Shown here piece by piece: positions 51,558 to 64,000 of a DNA stretch of 64,000 nt. Position 1 is the stretch's first letter. The number at the start of each line of letters is the position of its first letter. The notes below the pieces were generated by a model. The model saw only the letters and a list, made by a program, of their open reading frames with translations. It searched no databases and was not told where the DNA came from. Source of the stretch: Gemmatimonadota bacterium (GTDB lineage: Bacteria; Gemmatimonadota; Gemmatimonadetes; Longimicrobiales; Gaopeijiaceae); contig JAJDXM010000085.1 in NCBI GenBank assembly GCA_022823225.1, positions 1 to 64,000 of the forward strand, written 5' to 3'. The translations under genes were made by a program, and so were the position numbers.

Positions 51558-52495
51558 CGACGCCGGATGCGGCGCTTCGCCTGCTCGGCGACCTCGAGCA
51601 GGTCGTGCTCGGCCAGCAGGTCGTGCTCAGACAACTGATGATCACCCTTCTCGCGCGGGGGCACGCCCTCGTGGAAGGGGTTCCCGGGACCGCAAAGACC
51701 CTGGCCGTGCGCGCCATGGCACGGGGACTCGGACTCGATTTCGGCCGGATTCAGTTCACGCCGGATTTGATGCCGACAGACCTGGTCGGCGTCAATGTGC
51801 TCGGCGACACCGGCTTCACCTATCGCGCCGGACCCGTCTTCACCGATCTGCTGCTGGCCGACGAGGTCAACCGGGCGCCGCCGAAGACGCAGGCGGCGCT
51901 CCTGGAGGCGATGGAGGAGCGGCAGGTCACGGTGGACGGCAAGACGCGCGCGCTGCCCGGGCCCTTCACCGTCTTCGCGACCCAGAATCCGGTCGAGTAC
52001 GAGGGCACCTATCCGCTGCCCGAGGCGCAGGTGGACCGATTCCTGATGAAGATCGTGATCGACTATCCGCCGGAGGAGGCCGAGCGCGCCATCCTGGACC
52101 GCCACGAGAGCGGCTTCCGCGCCGACGACGAGCAGACGTACCCGATGGGCGAACCCACGACCCGCGATGAGCTGCTGGAGATGCGCGGGGAGGTCAACCG
52201 GGTCCACATGGACGAGCGGGTGCGGCGCTACGTGACCGACATCGTCCGGGCGACCCGAAACGACGCCGCCTTCGTGCTGGGGGCGAGCCCTCGCGCCGGG
52301 GTGGCGCTCTTCCAGGCCGCCCGGGCCGAGGCCTACCTGCAGGGGCGCGATTTCGTCACCCCGGACGACGTCAAGTCGCTCTCCTTCCCGGTGCTGCGCC
52401 ACCGGGTGGTGCTGACGGCCGAGGCCGAGGTCGAGGGCCGCTCCTCCGACGACGAGCTTTCGTCCCTCCTGGAGACGCTGGAGGCCCCCCGATAG
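51554..52495 (+). CDS. MoxR-family AAA+ ATPase
   Basis: 313 residues: Walker A G-V-P-G-T-A-K-T, Walker [14 protein letters not shown], sensor [16 protein letters not shown], and Arg-finger region. MoxR proteins act as chaperones that insert metals or assemble VWA/DUF58 partners; the DUF58 gene is next. AGGAGA lies just before the ATG. Cytosolic. Confidence 0.9.
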   Translation: MTTPDAALRLLGDLEQVVLGQQVVLRQLMITLLARGHALVEGVPGTAKTLAVRAMARGLGLDFGRIQFTPDLMPTDLVGVNVLGDTGFTYRAGPVFTDLLLADEVNRAPPKTQAALLEAMEERQVTVDGKTRALPGPFTVFATQNPVEYEGTYPLPEAQVDRFLMKIVIDYPPEEAERAILDRHESGFRADDEQTYPMGEPTTRDELLEMRGEVNRVHMDERVRRYVTDIVRATRNDAAFVLGASPRAGVALFQAARAEAYLQGRDFVTPDDVKSLSFPVLRHRVVLTAEAEVEGRSSDDELSSLLETLEAPR

Positions 52496-52509
52496 CCCGG
52501 CTGCCCCTC

Positions 52510-53895
52510 ATGCCCACCGGGCGGACGCTCTCGCTTCTCGGGCTGGCGTCGTTCCTGTTCCTGGTCAGCACGCCCGCGGCCCTGGCGGCCGATGCCCTCA
52601 TCGTGCTGCTCGCGCTGCTCGACGCACGGCGCACCTTCCCGCCGTCGGCGAGCCGCCAGGCGCCACGCATCTCATCGTTGGGTGCGGTTACCGACGTGAC
52701 CATCAGCGTCACCAACGAATCGGTCCGCCCGCTGTCTCTCAGGCTCACCGACGACCTCGATCCCTCGCTGCGCCGGCTGCCCGGCTCCGGCGGCCGGGAC
52801 GAGTGGGAGGAGGGCTTCCCGGTGGACGTTCCGGCGCGCTCGGTGCTGCGGTGCCACTACAACGTGCGCCCCCGTGCGCGGGGTTTCCTCTCGCTGGGGG
52901 CGATCCACCTTCGGACGCGTTCGCCGTGGGGGCTCGTCTGGCGCCGTTCCAGCGTGGAGGCGTCCGACATGCTGCAGGTACAGCCCGGAGTGCGCGACCT
53001 GCTGCGTGACCGCAGCCATGCGATCCACCGCCGGCTGCGCACCCCTGGCCCGCGCCGGAACCGGCAGTGGGGAGACGGGCGCGAATTCGAGAGCCTGCGG
53101 GATTACGTTCAGGGTGACGACCCCCGCACCATCGACTGGAAGGCTTCGGCCAAGCGCCGCAAGTACGTGGTCCGCAACTACGAGGCCGAACGCAGCCAGA
53201 ACATCATTCTGGCGATCGACGCGGGGCGTCACATGCGTGAGCGGCTGCCCCCGGTGCGCGCAGGAGAGATGGCGGGGGCGGTTGGAGACGGTTGGCGGGA
53301 GGTCGTCCCGGGCGACGCGCAGGGCGGCCCGCTGGACCGCGAGCGGATGGACTATGCTCTGGGAGCCTGCATGATGCTCGCAAGCCGCGCCCAGAACTTC
53401 GGAGACAGGATCGGGGTGGTCGTCTTTGACGAGCGCATCCGGCACGTGTCGCCTCCCCGGCGCGCAGATCCCCCGTCCCTGGCACGCACGTTCGCGGAGG
53501 TGGAGACCCGGCTGGTCGAACCGAACTACCCGCTGGCCTTCGCCACCCTGGGCCGCTCGTTCCGCAAGCGGTCGCTGGTAGTCCTCTTCTGTGACATCAT
53601 CGACGGGTCGGTGTCGCGGGCGCTGGTCCAGTCACTTACCCGGATCGGACGCGCCCACCTCCCGCTCGCGATCGCGATTCAGAACCCGGGGCTCGATGCG
53701 GCGGCCGTGCGGCCCGCGGGAAACGCGGCTGACGCCTACCACCGGGCCGCCGCCGAGGAGATGGTGCAGGCCCGGGCCGCCACCCTTCAGGTCATGCGCC
53801 AGGCCGGGATTCTGGTGGTGGACACCCCGCCCGGCGACACCCTGGTGCGGACGCTCGACAAGTACATGGAGATCAAGGAGCGCGGGCTGCTGTAG
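52510..53895 (+). CDS. DUF58/VWA-like membrane protein
   Basis: 461 residues: two hydrophobic segments at the N-terminus (L-L-G-L-A-S-F-L-F-L and L-A-A-D-A-L-I-V-L-L-A-L-L), then a beta domain and the DUF58 motif D-D-P-R-T-I-D-W-K-A-S-A-K with a VWA-like fold (A-I-D-A-G-R-H, then V-F-D-E-R). The VWA metal site looks incomplete. Partner of the upstream MoxR ATPase. Its 3' end overlaps the end of the convergent RDD-SpoIIM gene by 23 bases. Confidence 0.85.
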   Translation: MPTGRTLSLLGLASFLFLVSTPAALAADALIVLLALLDARRTFPPSASRQAPRISSLGAVTDVTISVTNESVRPLSLRLTDDLDPSLRRLPGSGGRDEWEEGFPVDVPARSVLRCHYNVRPRARGFLSLGAIHLRTRSPWGLVWRRSSVEASDMLQVQPGVRDLLRDRSHAIHRRLRTPGPRRNRQWGDGREFESLRDYVQGDDPRTIDWKASAKRRKYVVRNYEAERSQNIILAIDAGRHMRERLPPVRAGEMAGAVGDGWREVVPGDAQGGPLDRERMDYALGACMMLASRAQNFGDRIGVVVFDERIRHVSPPRRADPPSLARTFAEVETRLVEPNYPLAFATLGRSFRKRSLVVLFCDIIDGSVSRALVQSLTRIGRAHLPLAIAIQNPGLDAAAVRPAGNAADAYHRAAAEEMVQARAATLQVMRQAGILVVDTPPGDTLVRTLDKYMEIKERGLL

Positions 53896-55696
53896 CCCGG
53901 GCGCTCGCAGTCCGTGCATCGCCGCCCGAATGCAGCGGGGACCTATTCCACGGGCTGCCAGCAGTCCATCCCGCAAAACCGAAGTACAGCACCAGTGCCA
54001 GCGCCGTTGCGCCTCCGAACGCGAACTTGGCAATGTCCGGGAGCGCGGAGGGCGAATAGAAGCCCTCGATGAGCCCTGCTACGACGAGCATCAGCACCGC
54101 GCCGGCCAGCAGCGTCAGGAAGGCCCGTCCGCGCTCCCGCAACGCATCCCGGCGGGTGCGCCGTCCCGGCATCAGCAGTGCCGAGCCCAGGCCCAGACCG
54201 GCCGCGCTGCCTATGCAGATGGCGGCGAGTTCAATGAAGCCGTGCGGAAACACGAACGACATGATGATCGGCAGCTTGTCGTCGCCGGCGTAAACGCCGA
54301 AGACCGCTCCGATCCGGACCCCGTTGTTGATGAGCACAAACAAGGTTCCGAGCCCCGCCAGCAGACCTCCGGCAAACGCAATCAGGGTCACCTGGATGTT
54401 GTTGGTCATGAGCCTGGCCGAGAGGGTCGGCATGGCCGCGCCCTCGACCACGTCGATGTAGCGGACATCGGGATCGTCCGCGTCGGTGGTCTCGGCCCGG
54501 GTCATCATGCCCTGCCCCGCCAGCGTGCGCCCCAGCACGGGCCGGTCCTTCACGGCTACCGCCGTCGCCAGCATGGGACCGAAGAGGAGGAGGGAGGCCA
54601 GCAGCACCTGGCGGTGGAACCGGCGCACCGCCCGCGGGAACTCGACGGCCACCCAGTGACCCAGCGAAACCGCGACCCGGCCGCTGGTGCGGTACAGGAG
54701 ATTGTGCCCCGCTCCCGCCCAGCGCTGTACCGTTCCCATCAGCCCCGGGGAGGCGCCATAGGTGCGGGCGCGGGCAAGATCGGCGGTGACGCCGCGGTAG
54801 AGCTGCCCGAAGGCACGCACTTCCTCCTCGGTGAGGCTGGGCAGGCCGCGTTTTCTCCCCTTCTCCACCAGTTCGATGTAGCGTGCCCACTCCTCCCTCT
54901 GTTCCCGCGCCATCGCCGCTGCCTGCAGGCTGGCGCCTCCTCGCCTGGCGGCGTGCCGAGGGGCTTCCTCCTCGTACAGCCGTGCCAGGTTCTCGTCCGC
55001 GGTCCGGGTCCGGTGCCTGGGTTCCTGCTCGATCACCGCAGCCAGCGCGTCCCGCAACGACCGCGCCACGCGCCTTCGCACGTCCGCCTTGAGCCCGTCC
55101 CGCCGCGCCATGTATCCGGCCAGCAACTCGAACTGCTCGACCGAAAGCACCGGCCGGCCGACCCTGCCCGGCGGCAGCTCGTCCGCACCGAGCAGCGCGC
55201 TCCCTCCCGCGTCGTGCAGCACGACCGTTCCGCCCACCAGGTCTCCCAGGCGCTGGGCCCGCGAGCTCACAAGGATGAAGAGCACCCCTACGAGCCCGAC
55301 CCCCAGGTCCACGATCCGGAGCAGATTGCGCAGCGCGGCTCCATGCGGCGACACCGGTTCGCCGCCGGTGTGGACGACCCGCAGCCCCAGGGCGCGCTTG
55401 CCGGGGGTGCGTCCGCCCCAGAGCGCCTCGAACAGGAAGAAGTAGCCCCATTGAGCCAGGAAGAGGAGGATGATGAACAACGGCCGAACGATGCTCCGCA
55501 GGGCGTCGTCCAGGAGGCCGAGCCGATCGGCGACAAAGCCCACCAGCGTCAGCGTCACGAACAGGATCGTGAAGTCGATCGCCAAAGCGGCCGCGCGCGA
55601 ACCCACGTCGGCCAGCACGTAGTCCAGACGCACGTGCTCGGGGGTCTCCACCGCGAACTTGCGGTGCAGCGCGGAGGTGGGTTGCCGATCTTTCAT
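53873..55696 (-). CDS. RDD-SpoIIM fusion membrane protein
   Basis: 607 residues. N-terminal RDD domain (three segments; R-A-A-A-L-A-I-D-F-T and G-K-R-A-L-G-L-R-V-V-H), a charged middle part with R-R-R-V-A-R-S-L-R-D, then a SpoIIM/DUF95 domain with several segments (V-L-I-N-N-G-V-R-I-G-A-V-F and F-P-H-G-F-I-E-L). In other genomes RDD and SpoIIM proteins are separate neighbours of MoxR-DUF58 operons; here they are one protein on the opposite strand, facing that operon. Role probably in membrane/envelope integrity. Confidence 0.8.
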   Translation of the reverse strand: MKDRQPTSALHRKFAVETPEHVRLDYVLADVGSRAAALAIDFTILFVTLTLVGFVADRLGLLDDALRSIVRPLFIILLFLAQWGYFFLFEALWGGRTPGKRALGLRVVHTGGEPVSPHGAALRNLLRIVDLGVGLVGVLFILVSSRAQRLGDLVGGTVVLHDAGGSALLGADELPPGRVGRPVLSVEQFELLAGYMARRDGLKADVRRRVARSLRDALAAVIEQEPRHRTRTADENLARLYEEEAPRHAARRGGASLQAAAMAREQREEWARYIELVEKGRKRGLPSLTEEEVRAFGQLYRGVTADLARARTYGASPGLMGTVQRWAGAGHNLLYRTSGRVAVSLGHWVAVEFPRAVRRFHRQVLLASLLLFGPMLATAVAVKDRPVLGRTLAGQGMMTRAETTDADDPDVRYIDVVEGAAMPTLSARLMTNNIQVTLIAFAGGLLAGLGTLFVLINNGVRIGAVFGVYAGDDKLPIIMSFVFPHGFIELAAICIGSAAGLGLGSALLMPGRRTRRDALRERGRAFLTLLAGAVLMLVVAGLIEGFYSPSALPDIAKFAFGGATALALVLYFGFAGWTAGSPWNRSPLHSGGDARTASARATAARAP

Positions 55697-55704
55697 GGGA
55701 CCAG

Positions 55705-55778
55705 TGCCGGAGGAGGGACTTGAACCCCCGACACGCGGATTATGATTCCGCTGCTCTGACCAACTGAGCTACTCCGGC
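55705..55778 (-). tRNA. tRNA-Met (anticodon CAT)
   Basis: A full cloverleaf: acceptor GCCGGAG/CTCCGGC, D arm G-C-T-C ... G-A-G-C, anticodon stem GCGGA/TCCGC with loop ATCATAA (anticodon CAT), T arm GGGGG/CCCTC with TTCAAGT. No CCA encoded. An elongator Met is most likely; a CAT-anticodon tRNA-Ile2 (lysidine target of TilS) is the alternative. Confidence 0.92.
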
Positions 55779-55790
55779 GAAGCGCTCGAA

Positions 55791-55819
55791 AGCTCCATGG
55801 GCGGCCACCCCTTGTCAAG
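55791..55819 (-). promoter_or_regulatory. Promoter candidate for tRNA-Met
   Basis: On the minus strand a perfect TTGACA (55819-55814) lies 35 bases before the tRNA 5' end, the right place for a -35 box. The -10 position (about 55796-55791) reads GAG/GCT-like and is weak, as in some GC-rich tRNA promoters. Confidence 0.4.
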
Positions 55820-55947
55820 CGCACGGGCGGACGGCTCTTTTGTGGGTCCGGGCGGTCCCCCGCGCGTCCGGGCCTTCCCCCGGGCGGGCTCGGATGGTCT
55901 CATTCGGAACCGGGCCGCACACCAGTTCGCCAATGGAGAAGTGCAAC

Positions 55948-56925
55948 ATGGATCCCGTCTTCTTCTGGATTCCAGCCGCCACCCTGGGCTTCGTGGGCCT
56001 GCTCAGCTCCCTGCGCATCCTCTTCGAGTACGAGCGCGGCGTCGTTTTTCGCCTCGGCAAGCTCACCCGCGCGAAGGGGCCGGGCATGATCTTCCTGATC
56101 CCGTACGGCATCGAGCGCATGCGCAGGATGGACCTCAGGATCATCGCGCTGGACATCGCGCCGCAGGACACGATCACGAAGGACAACGTGAGCTGCACCG
56201 TGAACGCGGTGGTCTACTTCCGTGTCGTGGACCCGTCGAAGGCGGTGGTCGAGGTGGAGGACTACTACTTCGCGACCAGCCAGATCGCACAGACGACACT
56301 GCGCAGCGTGGTGGGGCAGTCCGAGCTCGACGACCTCCTGGCCCAGCGGGAGCGCATCAACGAGATCGTGCGCCGGATCATCGACCTGGAAACGGATCCG
56401 TGGGGGATCGAGGTGACGGCCGTCGAGATCAAGGACATCGACCTGCCCAAGGAGATGAAGCGGGCGATGGCCAAGCAGGCCGAGGCCGAACGCGAACGCC
56501 GCGGCAAGGTGATCGCCGCCGAGGGCGAATTCCAGGCCTCGCAGAAGCTCTCGGCGGCGGCGCAGGTGATCTCGCAGCACCCGGTGGCGCTGCAGCTGCG
56601 GTTCCTGCAGACGGTGGTGGAGGTGGCCGCCGAGAACAACTCCACCACGCTCTTCCCCATCCCGGTGGACCTCTTTGCCCCGTTCATCGAGAAGGCCACC
56701 GGGGTGGCGGGGGGCGGGTTCCCGAAGAGCCTTTCACAGGAGGACGCGAAGGCGCTGGTCGCCGCAGCGGTCGAGGCGCTGGAATCAGGCCCGGACGAGA
56801 ACATGGAGGCACTGGACTCGGGAGAAGCGCAGCGCCTGCTGGAGGGGGCGAAGAAGGCGCTCGGGATGGCGGAGGCCCGCAGCGGGGATAACCCCGGGGG
56901 CGGCGGGGACGCCGGGGATTCCTGA
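55948..56925 (+). CDS. SPFH/band-7 (slipin-like) membrane protein
   Basis: 325 residues. N-terminal membrane hairpin ([16 protein letters not shown]), SPFH domain ([21 protein letters not shown]) and a long coiled coil ending about A-A-A-Q-V-I-S. ATG at 55948 has GGAGAAG 7 bases upstream; the frame is open back to 55840. Slipins organise membrane patches and often sit with NfeD, which is not seen nearby. Confidence 0.88.
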   Translation: MDPVFFWIPAATLGFVGLLSSLRILFEYERGVVFRLGKLTRAKGPGMIFLIPYGIERMRRMDLRIIALDIAPQDTITKDNVSCTVNAVVYFRVVDPSKAVVEVEDYYFATSQIAQTTLRSVVGQSELDDLLAQRERINEIVRRIIDLETDPWGIEVTAVEIKDIDLPKEMKRAMAKQAEAERERRGKVIAAEGEFQASQKLSAAAQVISQHPVALQLRFLQTVVEVAAENNSTTLFPIPVDLFAPFIEKATGVAGGGFPKSLSQEDAKALVAAAVEALESGPDENMEALDSGEAQRLLEGAKKALGMAEARSGDNPGGGGDAGDS

Positions 56926-56960
56926 CAGGGCGAGGACGCGGGGACCCTGTCCGCGGGCTG

Positions 56961-60323
<3,363 letters not shown>

Positions 60324-60329
60324 CCGGTT

Positions 60330-61925
60330 CTACCCCGGACTTGCCTGGTCGAAGGTGACGAACGGAAACGGCAGATCCGTCGGGGCAGCCCCGTCCCGGC
60401 CGCCCAGTTGACGAACGGCCGCAGGAATCCCCTCCACCACGTCCGAGGGCATCAGCGACACCCCCAGACCCCCGGATGCGGCGGAGCGTCCGGTGACGTG
60501 CAGCGCCAGGCCGCACGCAACAGCGGGAGGGGCGCCCTGAGCGAGGTAGGAACCGATCGCTCCGGTAAGGACGTCCCCCATTCCCGCGACTGCGAGTGCG
60601 GAGGTGCTTTCCGTGGTGCTCACGAGCAGCCCGCCATCCGGACCCGCCACAAGCGACGGCGCCCCCTTGAGCAGCGTGACCACGCCCTGGCCGGCGGCGA
60701 AGGTTCGGGCCGTTCCGATCCGGTCCGCCTGTATCTCCGCCACCGGTGTACCGGTCAGCCGCGCCATTTCCCCCGGGTGGGGCGTCGCGACCGTGTCTGT
60801 GCCTGCAAACGCCCGCATTCCCCCGCAAACCCCCCGCGCGAGGAGGGTGAGGGCGTCGGCGTCGATCACGAGCGGACGCCCGCCGCGCGCGGCAAAGACT
60901 GCGTCCAGCTGCTGCGCGGCGGTCCTTCCGCGCCCGAGCCCGGGCCCGATGGCGACGGCGTCGCTGGCCTCGACGGCCTCGCGAAGCGCCCCGGGGTCTC
61001 CCGCGTCCGCGAAGATCGCTTCGGGCACCTCGCCGACCACCGCGCCGGCCTGCCGGGACGCACATACTCTCACCAGCCCGGCACCGGCCCGAAAGGCACT
61101 CCTCGCGGACAAGACGGCCGCCCCCGGCATATCCGTTCCCGCCACGATCGTGAGAGCACCCACGGCGTTCTTGTGCGCCGCCGGGTCGCGCCGGGGCATG
61201 TTCCGGGCGGCCCACCCGGCGGTTACCAGACGCGCCCATCCCTCCTGCTCTTCACCGCCCGGCGGAAACCCGATCTCGACGGCGACGATTCGTCCGCAAA
61301 ATGCGCGGCCCGGGTACACGAGCGTACCCAGCTTGGGCCACCCGAACGCGACGGTAAGCTCGGCCCGCACCGCCGACCCGGCCACACCACCGGTCGCGCC
61401 GTTCACCCCGGAGGGCGTGTCGAGCGCCACCACCGGGGCTTCCGCCGCGTTCGCCGCCTCGATGGCCGCTGCGAATTGCGCCCGTGGAGCGTCCCTGATG
61501 CCCGTGCCCAGCAAACCGTCCACCACCACGCCCACGCCGTCGAACAGTCCCGTCATCGATCTGTCATCGCCCGCACGCGAATCGAATCGGACGGCGGGCA
61601 ACCGCCAACCGTGCAGCACCGGATCCTCATCCGGCCGCCTGCCCACAACGATCGCCTCAACCGGCCGCCCCCACGCGGCGAGGGCGCGCAGACACACCAG
61701 GGCATCGCCACCGTTGTTGCCGGAGCCGACCAGCGCCGTCGCCTTCCCGCGCGGGAACAGATGCTGGATCAACAGCGCCGCCTGCCTGCCCGCATTCTCC
61801 ATGAGGGCGGGTTCGGGCACGCCGCGCTCTCGAATCGCGAACCGGTCGAAGCGAGCGGCTTCAAGCGCGGTGGGAGCGGGCACTCCCCGTTTCCCGAACG
61901 GCCCGTGCAGGCTGCTCGGGGACAT
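60330..61925 (-). CDS. nnr: Bifunctional NAD(P)HX epimerase/dehydratase
   Basis: 531 residues. N-terminal YjeF epimerase domain with E-N-A-G-R-Q-A-A and V-G-S-G-N-N-G-G-D-A-L-V-C-L-R; C-terminal ADP/ATP-dependent dehydratase with K-N-A-V-G-A, H-P-G-E-M-A-R-L-T-G and A-G-M-G-D-V-L-T-G. It repairs hydrated NADH/NADPH. ATG at 61925 is 2 bases after the zinc-ribbon gene stop. Confidence 0.92.
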   Translation of the reverse strand: MSPSSLHGPFGKRGVPAPTALEAARFDRFAIRERGVPEPALMENAGRQAALLIQHLFPRGKATALVGSGNNGGDALVCLRALAAWGRPVEAIVVGRRPDEDPVLHGWRLPAVRFDSRAGDDRSMTGLFDGVGVVVDGLLGTGIRDAPRAQFAAAIEAANAAEAPVVALDTPSGVNGATGGVAGSAVRAELTVAFGWPKLGTLVYPGRAFCGRIVAVEIGFPPGGEEQEGWARLVTAGWAARNMPRRDPAAHKNAVGALTIVAGTDMPGAAVLSARSAFRAGAGLVRVCASRQAGAVVGEVPEAIFADAGDPGALREAVEASDAVAIGPGLGRGRTAAQQLDAVFAARGGRPLVIDADALTLLARGVCGGMRAFAGTDTVATPHPGEMARLTGTPVAEIQADRIGTARTFAAGQGVVTLLKGAPSLVAGPDGGLLVSTTESTSALAVAGMGDVLTGAIGSYLAQGAPPAVACGLALHVTGRSAASGGLGVSLMPSDVVEGIPAAVRQLGGRDGAAPTDLPFPFVTFDQASPG

Positions 61926-61927
61926 GG

Positions 61928-62131
61928 CTACTTGTAGCTCTGTCCGATCGACCGGCCGAAGGTGATTTCGCCGTTGTCTATGCGGATGTTGAATCCACAG
62001 TCGGGGTTGGAACAGACCCACGCCTTGTATCGGATGGGAGCCCCGTCCCGGCCGTAGTCCGACATCGGCAGGAGAAGTCCGTCATTACACTTCTTGCAAT
62101 CGGCAAAGCCGTTCTCCGCCAACGTGTTCAT
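61928..62131 (-). CDS. Small zinc-ribbon-like protein (67 aa)
   Basis: Two Cys pairs (C-K-K-C and C-S-N-P-D-C) 25 or so residues apart form a likely zinc ribbon; the rest is charged, with a G-F-N-I-R-I-D-N-G-E-I motif. No signal peptide, so cytosolic. It heads the nnr-thiL-plsC-eno-ftsB string. Function unknown; a nucleic-acid or protein-binding role is possible. Confidence 0.7.
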   Translation of the reverse strand: MNTLAENGFADCKKCNDGLLLPMSDYGRDGAPIRYKAWVCSNPDCGFNIRIDNGEITFGRSIGQSYK

Positions 62132-62315
62132 CAGCCCCTCATCATTGCTTGGTCGATGGGCCTTCAGGCCCCGCCGTCATGCCGGTCGCTCGCGGACCGC
62201 CTATGGTCTTTCGTGCGTGATGCCGCACACTATCGCAGAAACTACAACGGATTCCGGGAGACTGCCAGCAAAACTCTCGGTTCCAAGCCTCGCGCGCCGC
62301 GGGAAAAGGGAAGTG

Positions 62316-62693
62316 CTATGTCGCGACGCTCCAGGGATAATCGTGGTCGAAAACCTGCTCGAAATCGAAGACATCCTCGAAGTCCTCGCGCCGGTCCTCG
62401 TCCCGCTTGACCAGCACGCCGATGTCCACGAGGGCGAAGACGAGCTCGCCCACATCGTCGGTCGAGTGGATGCCCCAGTACTCGAGGACGGTGCGCGCGA
62501 GGGGGCCGAAACGAGCGATCGCGAGGCCGCGAGCTCCCTCGGCGAGCTCCTGCCCGGATATGTGGCGCCGCTCCTCCTGCCGCGCGATGACATCATGCAG
62601 CGCATCCAGGAGAAACACGTAGGCGCCGCGGTGGTAGCGCGGATGCCGCTCCTGAAGCCGGGTCAGCACGTCGACGGATTCGCAGGCGTTCAT
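62316..62693 (-). CDS. Minf_1886-family conserved hypothetical protein
   Basis: 125 residues, soluble and acidic. The pattern Y-V-F-L-L-D-A-L-H, H-I-S-G-Q-E-L-A-E-G, F-G-P-L-A-R-T-V-L-E-Y-W-G-I and D-D-V-G-E-L-V-F is typical of this small family of unknown function. It follows glyA by 35 bases on the same strand. Between it and the zinc-ribbon gene (62132-62315) I see no clear promoter or terminator. Confidence 0.75.
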   Translation of the reverse strand: MNACESVDVLTRLQERHPRYHRGAYVFLLDALHDVIARQEERRHISGQELAEGARGLAIARFGPLARTVLEYWGIHSTDDVGELVFALVDIGVLVKRDEDRREDFEDVFDFEQVFDHDYPWSVAT

Positions 62694-62728
62694 GCAGCAA
62701 AGTTACATCTTCGAGCCGAGGTCGCCAA

Positions 62729-63967
62729 TCAGGGCGCGTAAAGCGGGTAGGCGGACGAAAGCTCATTTGCACGGCCGCGAATCCGCGCGATCCGGTCCTC
62801 GTTCCCCGGCTGCTCGAGGATGTCGGCGATCCATCCCCCGATCGTCGCCATCTCCTCCGTGCCCATTCCGCGGGTGGTCAGGGCCGGCGTGCCGATGCGC
62901 AATCCGGAGGTGACGAAGGGTGATCGCCTTTCGCCGGGAACGGTATTCTTGTTCACCGTGATCCCGGCCCGCTCCAGCGCGTGTTCGGCATCCTTGCCCG
63001 TGAGTTCCCTTTCGCGCAGATCGACCAGGATCAGGTGGGTGTCGGTCCCCCCGGATACGAGGCGCACGCCGCGGTGTCTCAAGGTGCGGGCCAGAACCCT
63101 CGCATTCTCGATGACGCGGGCGCCATAGTCCCCGAACGCCGGGGCGAGCGCTTCGCCCAGAGCCACCGCCTTGGACGCAATGACATGCATCAGGGGTCCG
63201 CCCTGGATGAAGGGGAAGACCATCCTGTCGATGACGCGCGCGTGTTCGCCGCGGCACAGCACGAGGCCGCCGCGTGGGCCGCGCAGCGTCTTGTGGGTGG
63301 TCGTGGTGACGACATCCGCATGCGGCACAGGGCTGGGGTGATGTCCTCCGGCCACGAGCCCGGCGATGTGGGCGAGGTCCACCACGTGGACGGCGTCCAC
63401 CTCGGCGGCGATCCGGCCGAACGCCTCGAAGTCGAGTGCGCGCGGATACGCCGACGCCCCCGACATGATCAGCCTGGGACGGCACCGGCGAGCGACTTCC
63501 AGGACGCTGTCGTAGTCGATGCGCCCGTCCTCCTCGCGCACGCCGTAGGCCTCCACCCTGAAGAGGCGCCCACTGAAGTTCACGGGGGATCCGTGGGTGA
63601 GGTGGCCTCCGTGGCTGAGGTTCATCCCGAGGATGGTGTCTCCGGGCTCGAGGAAGGCGAAGTACGCAGCCATGTTGGCCTGCGCGCCCGAATGGGGCTG
63701 CACGTTGGCGTGGTCGGCGCCAAAGAGCCTGGTGGCGCGCGACCGGGCCAGCTCCTCCACCTGGTCGGCGAATTCACAGCCGCCGTAGTAGCGCCGCCCC
63801 GGAAGCCCCTCGGCGTACTTGTGGGTGAAGACCGTTCCCAGCGCCTCCCTGACCGCGGGCGAGACAAAGTTCTCGCTGGCGATCATCTCGAGCTGGCCGA
63901 GTTGCCGCCCGGTCTCGTCCTCGACGGCGCGGAAGACTTTCTCGTCGGCCCTCCTGAGGTGTTGCAA
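62729..63967 (-). CDS. glyA: Serine hydroxymethyltransferase
   Basis: 412 residues, normal length. S-E-N-F-V-S near the start, [14 protein letters not shown], and [13 protein letters not shown] with the PLP Lys. It interconverts serine and glycine and supplies one-carbon units. The first ATG/start at 63967 is close to the window end, so its promoter is only partly visible. Confidence 0.95.
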   Translation of the reverse strand: MQHLRRADEKVFRAVEDETGRQLGQLEMIASENFVSPAVREALGTVFTHKYAEGLPGRRYYGGCEFADQVEELARSRATRLFGADHANVQPHSGAQANMAAYFAFLEPGDTILGMNLSHGGHLTHGSPVNFSGRLFRVEAYGVREEDGRIDYDSVLEVARRCRPRLIMSGASAYPRALDFEAFGRIAAEVDAVHVVDLAHIAGLVAGGHHPSPVPHADVVTTTTHKTLRGPRGGLVLCRGEHARVIDRMVFPFIQGGPLMHVIASKAVALGEALAPAFGDYGARVIENARVLARTLRHRGVRLVSGGTDTHLILVDLRERELTGKDAEHALERAGITVNKNTVPGERRSPFVTSGLRIGTPALTTRGMGTEEMATIGGWIADILEQPGNEDRIARIRGRANELSSAYPLYAP

Positions 63968-64000
63968 CGTGCCTCCAGCTACGCCTTAAGGGAACGTCCA

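Overview
The window (about 68-70% GC by eye, densely packed genes with ATGA/GTGA start-stop overlaps) looks like a chromosome segment of a Gemmatimonadota-type bacterium. This rests on many 6-bladed beta-propeller lipoproteins, DUF1552/DUF1592/ankyrin modules, a TonB-ExbB-ExbD system, S46 and S9 secreted peptidases, and the ileS/rluD, eno/ftsB and tilS/hpt/ftsH neighbourhoods. The phylum is inferred; there is no rRNA gene to confirm it. Nearly everything up to 47.4 kb is on the minus strand.

Region 1 (1-18.6 kb) is the unusual part. Six propeller genes sharing a G-E-G-P-G-E-F signature are interleaved with five small secreted Cys-rich proteins. With them are a MauE-like membrane protein, a MauD-like membrane-anchored thioredoxin, a second thioredoxin-like protein, a CcdA/MauF-like membrane protein, a DsbA remnant and an ECF sigma factor with its zinc-binding anti-sigma factor. 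A 33-bp promoter-like element occurs three times (5781, 10080, 18571), each time at the head of one of these minus-strand gene strings. The sigma/anti-sigma genes lie in the string behind the middle copy. I read this as one extracytoplasmic-stress-type regulon that makes disulfide-rich secreted proteins together with propeller partners. The layout resembles the methylamine dehydrogenase (mau) locus but lacks mauG and a clear classical mauB. Several genes here are broken (in-frame amber, frameshifts, truncations).

Region 2 (18.6-30.2 kb) is a tandem duplication of a three-gene operon: a large secreted cytochrome-c-motif DUF1592 protein, a Tat-exported DUF1552 protein and a secreted ankyrin-repeat protein ending in a conserved C-V-S-C tail.

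Region 3 (30.3-47.4 kb) is mostly housekeeping: yggS-punA-ileS-rluD-metallopeptidase; exbB-exbD-exbD-tonB with its own promoter, an internal hairpin and a terminator; the diadenylate cyclase cdaA (plus strand); and GDPD-tilS-hpt-ftsH, preceded by an S46 dipeptidyl-peptidase.

Region 4 (47.5-64 kb) has a plus-strand run: nfo, a membrane protein, DUF4129, DUF4350, MoxR ATPase and DUF58. This converges on an RDD-SpoIIM fusion gene behind a tRNA-Met. Then come an SPFH/slipin gene and a minus-strand operon (zinc-ribbon protein, nnrD/E, thiL, plsC, eno, ftsB), a Minf_1886-type gene and glyA at the end.
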